The position numbers and the translations under genes are program-made. A stretch of DNA of 64,000 nucleotides. It comes from Persicaria tinctoria (Eukaryota > Streptophyta > Magnoliopsida > Caryophyllales > Polygonaceae). A model generated the notes under the pieces. That model searched no databases. It was given only the letters and a program-made list of their open reading frames with translations, and was not told the origin of the DNA. This document shows positions 10,853-20,626 of the stretch, one piece after another (the first letter of the stretch is position 1; every line of letters begins with the position of its first letter). The stretch lies in contig JBANSL010000007.1 of NCBI GenBank assembly GCA_037127255.1, forward strand, positions 61,365,038 through 61,429,037, written 5' to 3'.

Positions 10853-12634
10853 ATGCGTCGTTCTGGTCAAACACCTGAGTTTGACAGCTTAGACGAACCG
10901 GAGCGCTACCTACACATCCACTCCAAACTCAAAACGATCATGGCGGCCGCTGAGACACAGGAACAGCTGGTCGCTAGGCTTACCAGGGAATTGGCCGCAA
11001 ATGATGTTGTTATCGCCGCTAAAGATGCTGCTATCACCGCTGAGAGAGCAGCAAGAGAACAAGCACAGGCTGAGCTTGCCCAATATCCAACCACGGCAGA
11101 GGACTACATGCATCCAACTCTCGTCGTGCCTGAATCGGCGATCCTAATCCCTGATAACTCTTTTGAAATTCGCACTCAGTTTCTTATAGAGCTTAAAAAT
11201 AATGCCTTTTATGGTAGATTTAATGGGTGTTCTCTTGAGCATATTACAAACTTTTCTGACATGTGCCGTACTATTGCTGAAGGTACATCCCTGGAATATG
11301 TCAAGATGAAATCTTTTCGCTGGTCTCTCGATGGGCCTGCACTGAAATGGCTGGAAGGGCTGAAAGCAAGATCACTCACAACCTGGGCCCAAGTAGAGCA
11401 AGAGTTTCTGAACAAATTCTTCCCACCCGCCAAAACAGCACATCTCCGCCAGAGAATCACCGCCTTCAAACAGAAGCAAGGGGAACCGCTGGCAAAGGCA
11501 TGGGAGCGCTACAAGGAACTTCTGCGATCTTGCCCTACTCATGGACAGCCACCCTACGTCATTCAGGAGATCTTCTTCAACTCTCTTGATCAAGTGACAA
11601 AGGACAGAATCAACCATTATACTCGCTATGAGTATCTGACAATGCCGCCAAGTGACGCATGGGGTGTGCTAGAGAAGCTCACTAACTACGAAAACAAGTA
11701 TGGGTCTACTGCAACTTATGAAGAGAACCCATACGCCAGGCCAGCACCATCCATGCCCCTATATGAGCCACCTAAGGAGATTGATCCTGATGTTAGGGAG
11801 CAGTACTACAGAGACCAGAATAAGAAGCTCATCAAGCAAGTAAAGTATCTCTCTGTCAACCAGCCTTGCATTGAATGCGGATCGCAAAGGCACACCACTC
11901 ATGAGTGCCCACACGGAGAACAAGTCAGGATGGCAGAGCATCATGAGGATGCAGCTTACGCAGGGGGTCCCAGTCGCTACATGGGGGACCAAAGGTTTCA
12001 GCAGCCACAATGGAACCAAGGTATCCCTAGGAATCCCCCGCCCTACAAAGCTCCAGGACATCCGGAAAGGGAACAGAAAAAAGATGATATACAGACAGTC
12101 CTGGAGGAAATACGGAGGAACCACTCAGAAACTAGGCAATCTTTCAACTCCGTCTATACTCAGATGCAAGGTGTCAACTCTAGGGTTGGGGAAATTGATA
12201 TCTGGCGGAAATCAGTCGATACACAGATTGGTCAGCTAGCAGCAGGAATCCCCAGACAGTCAGGGTCACTTCCAGGATCTTCAGAACCAAATCCTAAGGG
12301 AAAGACTGGACACATCGCTGCTATAAAACTCAGAAGCGGCCATCAACTACAAGAGCCAAAGGTCGGAAAGCAGCAGAACGACGAGGACCAGCAAGTCGAT
12401 CTCGACAAAGCAGTGGTCGACCTCGACAAGACCCTCGTCGACCTCGAGGAGAACCTACAAGAATCCTCGCCTGCACCACATAGCAACTCGACTGGGCCCA
12501 ATCTGGTCAATGTCGACAAGACTGTAGTCGATGTCAAGGAGCCTCTCGTCGACATAGAGCAGCCTGCAGCACCTCCGACATCTGTTCTGGCTCCGACACA
12601 GAAAAAGAAGTTGCCTTCCCCAAAAAATCTCTAA
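10853..12634 (+). CDS. gag: Gag polyprotein of the Athila family A element
   Basis: A 593-residue open frame. Residues 1-85 include an Ala/Glu-rich coiled-coil-like segment. Residues about 110-290 are the retrotransposon gag domain (FNGCSLEHITNFSDMC, LEGLKARSLTTWAQVEQEFL, FFPPAKTAHLRQRITAFKQK, LAKAWERYKELLRSCP). Residues 339-352 form a perfect CCHC zinc knuckle (C-x2-C-x4-H-x4-C) that would bind RNA. The C-terminal part (about 513-570) carries repeated VDLDK / VDLEE units encoded by the element's TCGA palindromes. The frame ends at a TAA after a run of six A. The expected continuation (KKFQRFIKMLQKLNV) is in another frame, so one base change has separated gag from protease. It is intact as Gag and may still serve particle assembly. 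Confidence 0.9.
   Translation: MRRSGQTPEFDSLDEPERYLHIHSKLKTIMAAAETQEQLVARLTRELAANDVVIAAKDAAITAERAAREQAQAELAQYPTTAEDYMHPTLVVPESAILIPDNSFEIRTQFLIELKNNAFYGRFNGCSLEHITNFSDMCRTIAEGTSLEYVKMKSFRWSLDGPALKWLEGLKARSLTTWAQVEQEFLNKFFPPAKTAHLRQRITAFKQKQGEPLAKAWERYKELLRSCPTHGQPPYVIQEIFFNSLDQVTKDRINHYTRYEYLTMPPSDAWGVLEKLTNYENKYGSTATYEENPYARPAPSMPLYEPPKEIDPDVREQYYRDQNKKLIKQVKYLSVNQPCIECGSQRHTTHECPHGEQVRMAEHHEDAAYAGGPSRYMGDQRFQQPQWNQGIPRNPPPYKAPGHPEREQKKDDIQTVLEEIRRNHSETRQSFNSVYTQMQGVNSRVGEIDIWRKSVDTQIGQLAAGIPRQSGSLPGSSEPNPKGKTGHIAAIKLRSGHQLQEPKVGKQQNDEDQQVDLDKAVVDLDKTLVDLEENLQESSPAPHSNSTGPNLVNVDKTVVDVKEPLVDIEQPAAPPTSVLAPTQKKKLPSPKNL
12391..12560 (+). repeat. TCGA palindromes inside the gag coding sequence
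   Basis: At least six copies of GTCGA(T/C)(C/A)TCGA-type units are translated as VDLDKAVVDLDKTLVDLE and similar. The same motif fills the LTRs. Confidence 0.85.
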
Positions 12635-12672
12635 AGGACCCAGCAGAGAAAAAGTTTCAGCGCTTCATCAAG

Positions 12673-13320
12673 ATGCTTCAGAAACTCAACGTCACCATCC
12701 CCTTCACAGAAGCTCTCAATGAAATGCCGTCCTACGTCAAGTTCCTGAAGGAGATTCTGAGCAAAAAGCGGTCAATGGCTGAAATCACAGAGGAGTGCAG
12801 CCATCTGGACATATTGGAGAAGAGGCCGGATCCAGGTAAGTTTGCTATAACTATTGGATTTGGTCCATACAAAATTAATGCCCTATGTGATCTTGGAGCT
12901 AGTGTGAGTATAATGCCTTTAACGATTTGGTCCAAGATTAAGATAGGTGCCTTGGAACCTGTGGATGCTAGACTTTACATGGCCAGCAACACAGTGGTCA
13001 TTCCAACAGGCATGGTGGAAAATGTCCCAGTACAAGTAGATAAATTCTTCGTCCCTGCTGATTTCTTAATAGTTGATATGCAAGAAGATCCTGCTTGTCC
13101 AATTATTCTAGGAAGACCATTCTTGGCGACGGTGGATGCCAACATAAGCATTAGGAAAGGAGTGCTCACCTTCAACATCAGCGATGAGGTAATTGAGTAT
13201 TCCTTTAATAAAACTGAAAGGCATACAGGTCCAATGGAAGAGGTCAAATCTATCTCAACTGGCTACATCACCTGCGGGGAACCCAAGGTCAGGAATATGA
13301 CCCCTAAGGAGCTGGAATAG
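12673..13320 (+). CDS. Retroviral-type aspartic protease (and linker) of the Athila element
   Basis: 215 residues. The N-terminus (MLQKLNVTIPFTEALNEMP) is the conserved Athila gag-protease linker. The active site LCDLGASVSIMPL has its catalytic Asp at residue 73. The flap and the later ILGRPFLATVDANISI motif are present, as in plant Ty3/gypsy proteases. The start shown is the first Met in this frame. In a working element the domain would be fused to Gag, but here the frame differs from Gag by a single-base shift near the six-A run at 12625. The sequence shows no internal stop. Confidence 0.85.
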   Translation: MLQKLNVTIPFTEALNEMPSYVKFLKEILSKKRSMAEITEECSHLDILEKRPDPGKFAITIGFGPYKINALCDLGASVSIMPLTIWSKIKIGALEPVDARLYMASNTVVIPTGMVENVPVQVDKFFVPADFLIVDMQEDPACPIILGRPFLATVDANISIRKGVLTFNISDEVIEYSFNKTERHTGPMEEVKSISTGYITCGEPKVRNMTPKELE

Positions 13321-13326
13321 AGGGAC

Positions 13327-14112
13327 ATGGAGGCCCAGGTGGAGGAGATCATGGCAATCCTCAAGGAAAACACAGAGAATCCAATCGACACAGACCAAGG
13401 TAAATCATTATGGATTCATTATTTTTCGGATGCCTTGACAGGGACTAAGTATGGGGTCAAGATCGACCAAGGCTCCTCGACATCGAGTAGAACCCTAGTC
13501 GATCTCAACCAGACCACGGAGCCACCACCAGCACCGGCCTCGTCGAGCAGCCAGATGGAAGCAAAACCCTACTCGATCTCGAGTAGGCCTGTCGAGATCG
13601 ACCACCAGCGCCCTACGTCGACTCAGACTTCCTCGAGCGCACAACCACCAGAACCAGGATCCTCGTCGACCTCGACAAGCCTTGTCGAGATCGACCACCG
13701 CTCGACTCCACCAGAGCCCTCTTCCTCGACGCTGAGACCACCAGGCGATCCAGTCTCCTCGACCTCGACCACCCTTGTCGAGGTCGACCACCGATCGAGG
13801 AGCCCAGCACCGTGTTCCTCGACAGACGGACCAGCCTCGTCGATCTCGACTATCCTTGTCGAGGTCGACCACCACTCGGCTCCACTAGATCCGCCTTCCT
13901 CGATGAGCAAACCACCAGGAGCGGAGTCCTACTCGAGGTCGACCAGGCTCGTCGAGATCGACAAGATCTGTTCTTCGTCGACTTCTGCCTCTTCGACCAG
14001 GACACCACCAGAACCTGCAGACTTGTCGAGATCGACCAAACACAGTGGTCCCCGATTCCGTCTCTGCGAAGGTAAGCCAAGGTATGGATCTTTCTTCTCC
14101 TATTTCCATTAA
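13327..14112 (+). CDS. Repeat-coded open frame replacing the pol region
   Basis: 261 residues. The first 45 resemble the segment downstream of Athila protease. The rest (about 46-240) is low-complexity Ser/Pro/Thr with repeated STSLVEIDH / STTLVEVDH units, each encoded by a TCGA inverted pair. Reverse transcriptase should begin near here but nothing of it is seen. The minus strand of the same stretch is also open for long runs, as expected from palindromic repeats, so translation is not proven. It may be only an expanded minisatellite that happens to stay in frame. Confidence 0.5.
   Translation: MEAQVEEIMAILKENTENPIDTDQGKSLWIHYFSDALTGTKYGVKIDQGSSTSSRTLVDLNQTTEPPPAPASSSSQMEAKPYSISSRPVEIDHQRPTSTQTSSSAQPPEPGSSSTSTSLVEIDHRSTPPEPSSSTLRPPGDPVSSTSTTLVEVDHRSRSPAPCSSTDGPASSISTILVEVDHHSAPLDPPSSMSKPPGAESYSRSTRLVEIDKICSSSTSASSTRTPPEPADLSRSTKHSGPRFRLCEGKPRYGSFFSYFH
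13468..14040. repeat. Array of TCGA inverted pairs in the deleted pol region
   Basis: Inverted arms recur every 60-90 bases. One pair spans 13665-13695 (15-base arms, one mismatch). Another at 13759-13787 has perfect 11-base arms around 7 bases, and a similar one lies near 13838-13866. Confidence 0.9.
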
Positions 14113-14149
14113 AGATTTATCTATACATGGGAGAGGTCTGCTTTGGTAT

Positions 14150-14374
14150 GTGCGATTGTGCAGGATTTCCAATGATGAGCCTAAGGAGTATGAAGTTGGA
14201 GACAAGCTCTATGTCTCTAAATCAAATGATCATTGGTTTCCCAACAAATTCAACAAGAAGCGGATGGGACCGTTCGTGGTGAACAAGATCCATTCTGGAG
14301 GATTGCAGCTGATGGACAAGAATGGAGTCTTATTTGAGGCCCAAGCTACATGGGCCCTGCAGATGCCACCTTGA
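14150..14374 (+). pseudogene. Integrase C-terminal remnant (GPF/Y-like module)
   Basis: YEVGDKLYVSKSNDHWFP, then RMGPFVVNKIHSGGLQL, fits the C-terminal integrase module of Ty3/gypsy elements (VGDKVLL..RW.GPFVV). The catalytic HHCC and DDE parts are missing, so this is the right edge of the internal deletion. Confidence 0.65.
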
Positions 14375-15861
14375 GCATTAATGGAAAGTCGGCCTAGCGA
14401 CTATAAAATCTAGAGCATGTACATAGACTTTTTTAGGACATTTGAGACTTTGTTTTTTGTTTTTGGTTTTGAACACTTTTAGTTTTGCTATTGTGGGTAT
14501 ATGTCTTCTACTTTTCAGGTCCATGGATGGAACCAAGCTATATTAATACTCGGCTAGGAGGTGCTCCATTCGAAATTATAAGGCCCTGCACACCTGTCTT
14601 GTGAGTTTCTTTCTTTACCCTTACCTTGTTTTTTTTTATATACAGTGAGGACACTGTAATGTTTAAGTATGGGGTGGGGGAAGGGCTTACTTCATGCATA
14701 ATTGCCATATTTGACATTATTTGTGCATATTTGGAATTTATTTCTTAGAATTGCTACATGGCTATTTTGGATTTCATTATTGATTTATATGCTTATATGC
14801 ATGTTTTCCAAAAAATGAGAAAAATGACCCCCATTTAAATTTTTGATTAATGTCATGGAAGCTTATATTAAACTCGACGATGCAAAATTAGATTCATTAG
14901 ACATATAGCATGAAATTGCCTAGTAAAGGGAAGTCACAATGACGTGCATATTTTGATGAAAACAATGAAAGGAGGTAAAATTTGAAATTGCTTTTGACAT
15001 GTTGCATGATAAGATGATGGAGGACTTTATATTTCCATTGTTTATAATCCTAACCTTACCCATGCCTATGCATCACAAAAGCCATAATATGCCTTATTTC
15101 AAATATTGCTCCACATGATCTAAATATTTTCCATTCTTTACCTTATCCGGGGATTATGTTGAGAATGATGTTACATTATGGAGATTATTATATGGTGTTT
15201 GTGTTGTGATTATTATCATAATTGGAGTTTGGCGGGAAATTGTTTGAATTATATGGAAAATTTAATGAGTGAAAGAAAATCCAATCACCTCAGGAGATAA
15301 AGGTAGATTGACCCTGCTCTCTGAGATAATAGTTTGGAGAGATGGGACACATTGTGAGGAGTCCAAAGCACTAAGTATCCGGGGCCATTCATGACACCCA
15401 TGTTTGCGACTCGCGAGAAGGCAGTGCTGAGGTTAGAGAGGTAAAAGCATTATTATTGAGAAAAGCATTATGAAAGGTGATGAATCAAATGGAAGAAGGA
15501 ATGTGGAAATTCAGTTTGGAAAATAATCCATTTCCCCGGATCAAAAACACCACATTGCCAAAATTTGCCCACCTTTAGCCTTTTACCAATCTACTCCTTC
15601 ACGAGCTTAAATTAAAGTCTTCTTGATTATCAATGCTTTGTCATATAAATTGTTTATGCGTAACCCTCCTTTTATGAGTAGATGTTGCTTTTACATATTT
15701 GCACATGCATGAATTTGAGACACTAGTACCTTTTCAAGGATGGTAATTGATTGCAGGGACATATAAGAATGAATCTAAGATGTTGAGAGTTTTTGAATTC
15801 TTCCCCTGAATGACAAATAAAATTATTGCTTGAGGACAAGCAAGCTTAAGTATGGGGTGTT
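14375..15861 (+). other. Athila 3' untranslated region with two poly-purine-tract boxes
   Basis: No coding sequence. GAGGACA...TTTAAGTATGGGGT occurs at about 14646-14687, and GAGGACAAGCAAGCTTAAGT with TATGGGGTG at 15832-15860 directly before the 3' LTR. The second is the working poly-purine tract; the first is an upstream duplicate. Confidence 0.75.
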
Positions 15862-18075
15862 TGTTGTGAGCTGAATCTGCCATGTTTTACAGTAACTTTT
15901 ATATCGATTTCTGTATACATTGCATTAATTTGGGTTTAGATAGTACAGAATCTATGTAGTTTATGTTTATTTGCCAAATTATGGAATCTACACCAGTTTC
16001 TGTTTAATTCGCAAAAATCGAGGCATTTTACAGCAATTCTACAGAAGGTCGGAAAAGCTCGGAAAACCGCTACAGAAGTCCAAGGTCAAAGCAGCGGAAC
16101 GAAGCTGAAAGTCAAGGCTACTCGATCTCGAGTGGGCCCTACTCGACATAGACGAGCATGTCTGAGCACAGCCTTGTCGACAAAGCCTGATCGAGAGCCA
16201 GACCAACCCGAGCTCCGGAAGTTTACTCGATCTCGACAAGCCCTAGTCGAGATCGACGAAGCCCAGACACCACACCCGGAGTCGACAAGGAGAGAAGCCG
16301 AGGACGAGGACGCCGAGCAACTCTACTCGATCTCGACAAGCCCTAGTCGAGATCGACAAGACCCACCGTGCCAGTCCGAGTCTTTGCCGAGGACGGAGCC
16401 GAGGACGACCAGGCGACAATCGCTGTCAGCGACTCGACTCGCTGCAGCGGACCACTCGCTGCCAGTAGGATGCACCAAGCCGACGAAGAACTCTACTCGA
16501 TCTCGATGAGCCTTGTCGAGCAGAGCTAGCCGGGAGGTCCAGTTGACGAACCATCCTTGTCGAGGTCGACGAGCCGTGGTCGATCTCGAGTAGACCAGTT
16601 TCCAGTAGCTTCTCGACGAGACCTGTCCGAGTAGAATTGGGATTCCTTGGGGCCGAAGGCGGAAGATTCTACCCTAATCCATCAAGTTCTATCCAAGGAG
16701 ACAAGATCTATCAACATCATGAAGACTTACCCTATTTAGTTTTATCTTTTCCTTTTAGGTTTATTTCCATAAAACAATTTATTTATCCTTTCAAGTTTTA
16801 GATATAATTTTAGATAGAGATAGATATCTTCTTTCCTAGAATAGCAAGGGAATGAAGCCTATAAATAAGGCCATAGGGGGCTCAGTTTTATTAATTCCAT
16901 ATCAAATTCAATTTCACACACAATTAGTTAGTTCCACATACAGTTTATGAGTTCTAAGATTTTTAGGGTTTTGGCTTTCTGCGAAAGTTGATTGTCAGGA
17001 TTGTAAAAGGCTTTGAATATAGTTAATGCAAGTTATTTCTTTTTATACATCAATGTCTGCGATTGCAATGAGGCGTGAGTAGTCCACCCACTTCTGGGGC
17101 TGGGGTGAGCCCGACGGTGGCCATGTGAGGCGATGCGATAAAGGTCAGATATTTTTGTGCAATTCATCTTCTATCCCTATGAGCATGATTCTTTTGCGAG
17201 AGTTGAAGGTGATCCTTGTTTGTATTATTGAAGCGAAAGTGATCTTAATGCAACTTGGATTAATTATGCGAAAAAGGGTTAGTAACAATTAGGGTTTATG
17301 CGAAAGCCTCTATTTGCCTATTTGTTAATGACGAAAGTTATTTGATGGAAAGCATGATCTTTTATGCCTTTATGTGTTACTTTGCATGGTTATCGTTGTG
17401 GTGTTGATACCCTGGCTTTAAAAGTCCTTTTTATATTGAATTTATTTCGTCTGAAATTCCGAGTTTTGGTTCGAAATTTTGCCTTTTAAAGTTTCTGTCT
17501 TTTACTGTACTCGACATAGAGGAGACCTTTGTCGATCTCGAGTAGTGCTTTGTCGATATCGAGTAGGGCTCGTCTAGGTCGAGTTGGTTTTCTTCTGTCT
17601 TTTGTCGATTTTCAGTTTCTGTTTCTGCTTTTCTTGTCGATCTCGAGTTGGTGTTGTCGAGATCGAGTACACTTGTCTTCGTCGAGTTGTGTTGTTTTCG
17701 ATTCTGAGTTCTTTGTTGTCGACCACTCTTGTCGATCTCGAGGAGCTGCTTGTCGAGATCGACCAGCCTGTTGCTTTACTTTTCGTTTCTGCTTTGCTTT
17801 GCTTTATTTCTTGCTTTGTTCTTTGCTTTTGTTTTAGTTGCCCTTGCCGGGTTTATTTGTTTCTTTCCTTTCTGTGTTTCTGTCTTTTTTGCTGCTCTGC
17901 TTCTGTGAGAATTTACAGCTACCTAAGAACTGCTGACATGCTTCCTCGTGGATTCGATCCTGACTATTCTCTTACTACAACGGGAGGAAGTCTTGTATCA
18001 TTTGCTGAGACAGGGAAGTCAGTCTGAACTCTCTTTCATATTTATTTCATACTTGACCATCCTCCTACAACAACA
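15862..18075 (+). repeat. 3' LTR of the Athila family A element
   Basis: 2214 bp, TGTTGTGAG to CAACAACA. A block at about 16348-16412 is absent from the 5' LTR, and the 144-bp block of the 5' LTR is absent here. The TATA box is at 16860-16867 and palindrome clusters lie at 16118-16600 and 17508-17765. Confidence 0.95.
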
Positions 18076-18132
18076 GCCGGCCAATTGAAATATTTGTAAA
18101 CCCACCAAATCACTTAAACCGCCACCTTAATT

Positions 18133-18250
18133 GCTTTAATTTCGTGGGTTTTGTTTAATCGCTGCCTTGGATAAACATAATTTGCTCCTTAAGTGCTTTA
18201 ATTTCGTGGGTTTTGTTTAATTGCTGCCTTGGATAAACATAATTTGATGA
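18133..18250. repeat. Two-copy tandem repeat near the CACTA right end
   Basis: A block beginning TGCTTTAATTTCGTGGGTTT and ending ATAAACATAATTTG is repeated with a period of about 66 bases. Confidence 0.8.
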
Positions 18251-18413
18251 ACCGCTTCTAAAGGTAAGTCAAACCGCCACTATAGACATGGGATTAAAAA
18301 CCGCTGCCACAACCACTTCCATAAACTAAATTTTCCTAAACTGCGGTCATAGACTGCTTTCTTAACAAAACCTCCGCTATGAAGCGCATCCTTTGCTCTT
18401 AATTATAGTAGTG

Positions 18414-18732
18414 AATGAAGTATCATGTCTACCATAAGAGAACGAAGCATCTCAATATCGATTACTCTGTCATGCGACAACAAGGCGGTGTAACACATTT
18501 TTGCACATCCTATCTACCATAAGAGAACGAAGCATCTCAATATCGATTGTCATTACATTAGGGAACGTGTAGAAGAAGGTCTGAGCAAGACAGCTTATGT
18601 TCAGTCTAGCCTACAACTTGTAGATGTTCTTACCAAACCATTAGGGGAGGTACAACATCGCATTCTTTCGTTCAAGTTGGGCATTATTGATTCTTCACTA
18701 TATCCAACTTGACGCATGGGGGGGGGGGGGGT
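18414..18732 (+). pseudogene. copia RNase H C-terminus and poly-purine tract
   Basis: The second of two tandem pieces reads YHKRTKHLNIDCHYIRERVE, then SLQLVDVLTKPLGEVQHR. This is the invariant end of copia RNase H. The first part (YHKRTKHLNID) occurs twice, at about 18429 and 18517. A run of G at 18718-18731 is the poly-purine tract. Confidence 0.85.
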
Positions 18733-18945
18733 ATGAGAGTACATACAGATAGGGCACTAAAGGTATTTACAAGTGTCTTATATGTATGACACGTGTACGG
18801 TAGATAAGGGTGTTTATAACTGTATAAATAAGGGCTTGCACACTGATCTTCCTAATCAATTCAGAATGGCTTTTTCCCTCGTTTCTCGTTTCTGATCTTG
18901 ATCTCCATTTCTGAGCTGAAAAGCTTTGTAGCTTTATAGCAACAA
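18733..18945 (+). repeat. copia 3' LTR (short)
   Basis: It starts TGAGAGTACATAC immediately after the G run, has TATAAATA at 18823-18830, and probably ends at AGCAACA. The right edge is approximate because no second LTR or TSD was found. Confidence 0.6.
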
Positions 18946-19650
18946 CTAGTATCACCTTATCTCTTGATCTCTGCTTTTAAAAGTGTCGAAAGTTCATGTA
19001 ATATAAGATTGTGATGAAGATCGCTAAACCAAAAAGCATATAGAAGATAAACTAGTTCTATTTGTAAAGGTACTCGTCTCCAAACATGTGGGATCTGTAG
19101 ATCTTCAAAAAATCCGATCGTTGAGTGTTTAGTCTTTTTTTTAATTAGATTTTTAGGGATGCTTGCCTTTTTTGTAGGAAATCTTTCCCAATTTAGTGTG
19201 TTATTGTATGCCATTGTGGCATTTGATAGAAAAATCGATGTAATAAAAATATGAAATTAACGTCATTAACATCTTTAAATAAAAAAATCATACATATCAA
19301 ATAAAGATCATGATCATTTTAATTGTTGTTAGATTCAAAGATAAAATGAAACATAAAATCCCATAAACATGTATGTTCAAATAAATATCACAATTCATAA
19401 TTTCAACAATTACAGAATAAAACAACAAAAAATCAATATCAAATTATAAACAAATCATCTGTCAAATGTCAAGCACCTTGGTGGTGTCTTGACGACTAGC
19501 CTATGCCAAACGTCTTCACGGTGTCTAGGCGAACGCTATGAGCGTTTTTTAAAACAATTATATATAATCCAATTATAAATATAAACATTTTGTTTAGCTT
19601 AATTTATATGTTCTTTGAATAATGTGAATTTAATATAAAAAAATATTAAT
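18946..19650. other. No gene seen
   Basis: AT-rich sequence with only short, unrelated open frames. No repeat ends or protein similarity that I can recognise. Confidence 0.5.
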
Positions 19651-19653
19651 TAA

Positions 19654-20541
19654 GCGCCTGTTTGGCAGGTTTCATCAGGTTTTAAAAGGTTTCAATAGCT
19701 TTCCAAAAAAAAAGCTGGGAGGATGGTGTTTGGCAATCAGGTGTATGGAGGTGCAGTTGGAGGTTTCATCAGGTTAAATCCATGGAAAATGGAAGGCCTG
19801 GGAGGGCAGCTTCCGGGAGGTTTTTTATCAGGTTTATTTTCGTTGTTCTTTTTTGCCCCCAAACAATCACCCTTGGTACCTTCAGCATGGGCTCCCATGG
19901 CAGCGCCCGCCATTGTTGAACTTCCAAGCAAATCCTAATGATTCAATTCAGCGCAAAGGCAGAGCAAGGTTCTCGCGAGTACGCGGATTCCAATTGATTG
20001 ATCTCCTCCACAATTACTCCAATACGGCACCGGTGAATGCAGATCGAGGAGAGAAATTCGAGTGAGATGTCGGGGCTTTCAACCGCCGAGTGAATCCAGA
20101 TCGGAATTAACAAAAATCAGATGGCGAAATCAAATCGGAATCCGGATCTAAGGCTTTTCCTCACGATTAACCTGAAGAACGTGGATCGATGGAGTCAATC
20201 TCCCCTCTTCGTCGCTCTCCCAGTGGTGCTATGGGGTGACAAAAATGGGATCTGGGTTCACTTTATAAAATCAGTGAAGAAGGCAATTGAATGGAACACT
20301 CAGCAACTAGAAAGGAGGAGTGGGAGGGGTAGGTGAGTCTCTATTAATAAGGGTATTTTAGTAATTTTCACCATAAATACATCTCTCAAACCCTATAACC
20401 ACCAAACACCATTCAGGTTTGTTATAAGGTTATTTTAAAAAATAAACTCCAACTCCCACACCTCCATAAACCCCATAAATAATATCCACCTCCTAAAAAA
20501 ACTCGAACCCCTAAAAAACCCCCATTTTACCAAACACGCGC
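19654..20541. mobile_element. PIF/Harbinger-type MITE, 888 bp
   Basis: The left end is GCGCCTGTTTGGCA and the right end, reversed, GCGCGTGTTTGGTA. It is flanked by TAA (19651-19653 and 20542-20544), the usual 3-bp TWA duplication. Both ends have internal repeats of the CAGGTTTCATCAGG type. No transposase is present. A higher-GC middle (19850-20340) shows no recognisable gene. Confidence 0.8.
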
Positions 20542-20626
20542 TAAGTAGATTGTGTTAATTACACAATCACTATTAAATTTAGTTCAATTTATATTAATCG
20601 ATCACCTTATAAACTTAATTTCATTT

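Larger units (their letters stand above)
8452..18075 (+). mobile_element. Athila-type Ty3/gypsy retrotransposon, family A, internally deleted
   Basis: The element is bounded by the 5-bp duplication GCCGG (8447-8451 and 18076-18080). The 5' LTR is 8452-10769, the 3' LTR 15862-18075, and the primer site 10773-10790. Gag and protease are present. From 13321 the coding sequence jumps through a repeat-rich segment to a C-terminal integrase remnant ending at 14374, so reverse transcriptase, RNase H and the integrase core are absent. Clean ends with a matching TSD imply it moved by retrotransposition, with enzymes supplied by a partner, unless the deletion followed insertion. Confidence 0.95.
5656..18413. 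mobile_element. CACTA (En/Spm) transposon, non-autonomous, with nested Athila element
   Basis: The left end begins CCCTACTACAATTAG and the right end, reversed, begins CACTACTATAATTAAG, so the left terminal CACTA has mutated to CCCTA. Both ends are flanked by AAT (5653-5655 and 18414-18416), matching the 3-bp duplication of this superfamily. Subterminal motifs of the GGCAGCGGTTTT type repeat in one orientation at 5720-5920. The opposite orientation (AACCGC, CGCTGCC) appears at 18110-18320. No transposase is seen. The cargo includes CTP synthase exons (6808-7256). Without the Athila insertion the element is about 3.1 kb. It interrupts the copia relic. Confidence 0.85.
3170..18945 (+). mobile_element. 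Ty1/copia retrotransposon relic, split by later insertions
   Basis: Three pieces lie in order on the plus strand: protease (3310-3559), the start of reverse transcriptase (5521-5652), and the RNase H end with poly-purine tract and 3' LTR (18414-18945). The CACTA at 5656-18413 and the LTR at 3560-5520 account for the gaps between pieces. Integrase and most of reverse transcriptase are missing altogether. The left limit is not defined because no 5' LTR was found, so the start given is approximate. Confidence 0.75.

Noticed and set aside
18946..18965. Primer-binding-site-like TAGTATCACCTTATC after the copia 3' LTR
   Set aside because: It resembles the initiator tRNA-Met site only loosely, and a primer site is not expected after a 3' LTR; kept out of the annotation.
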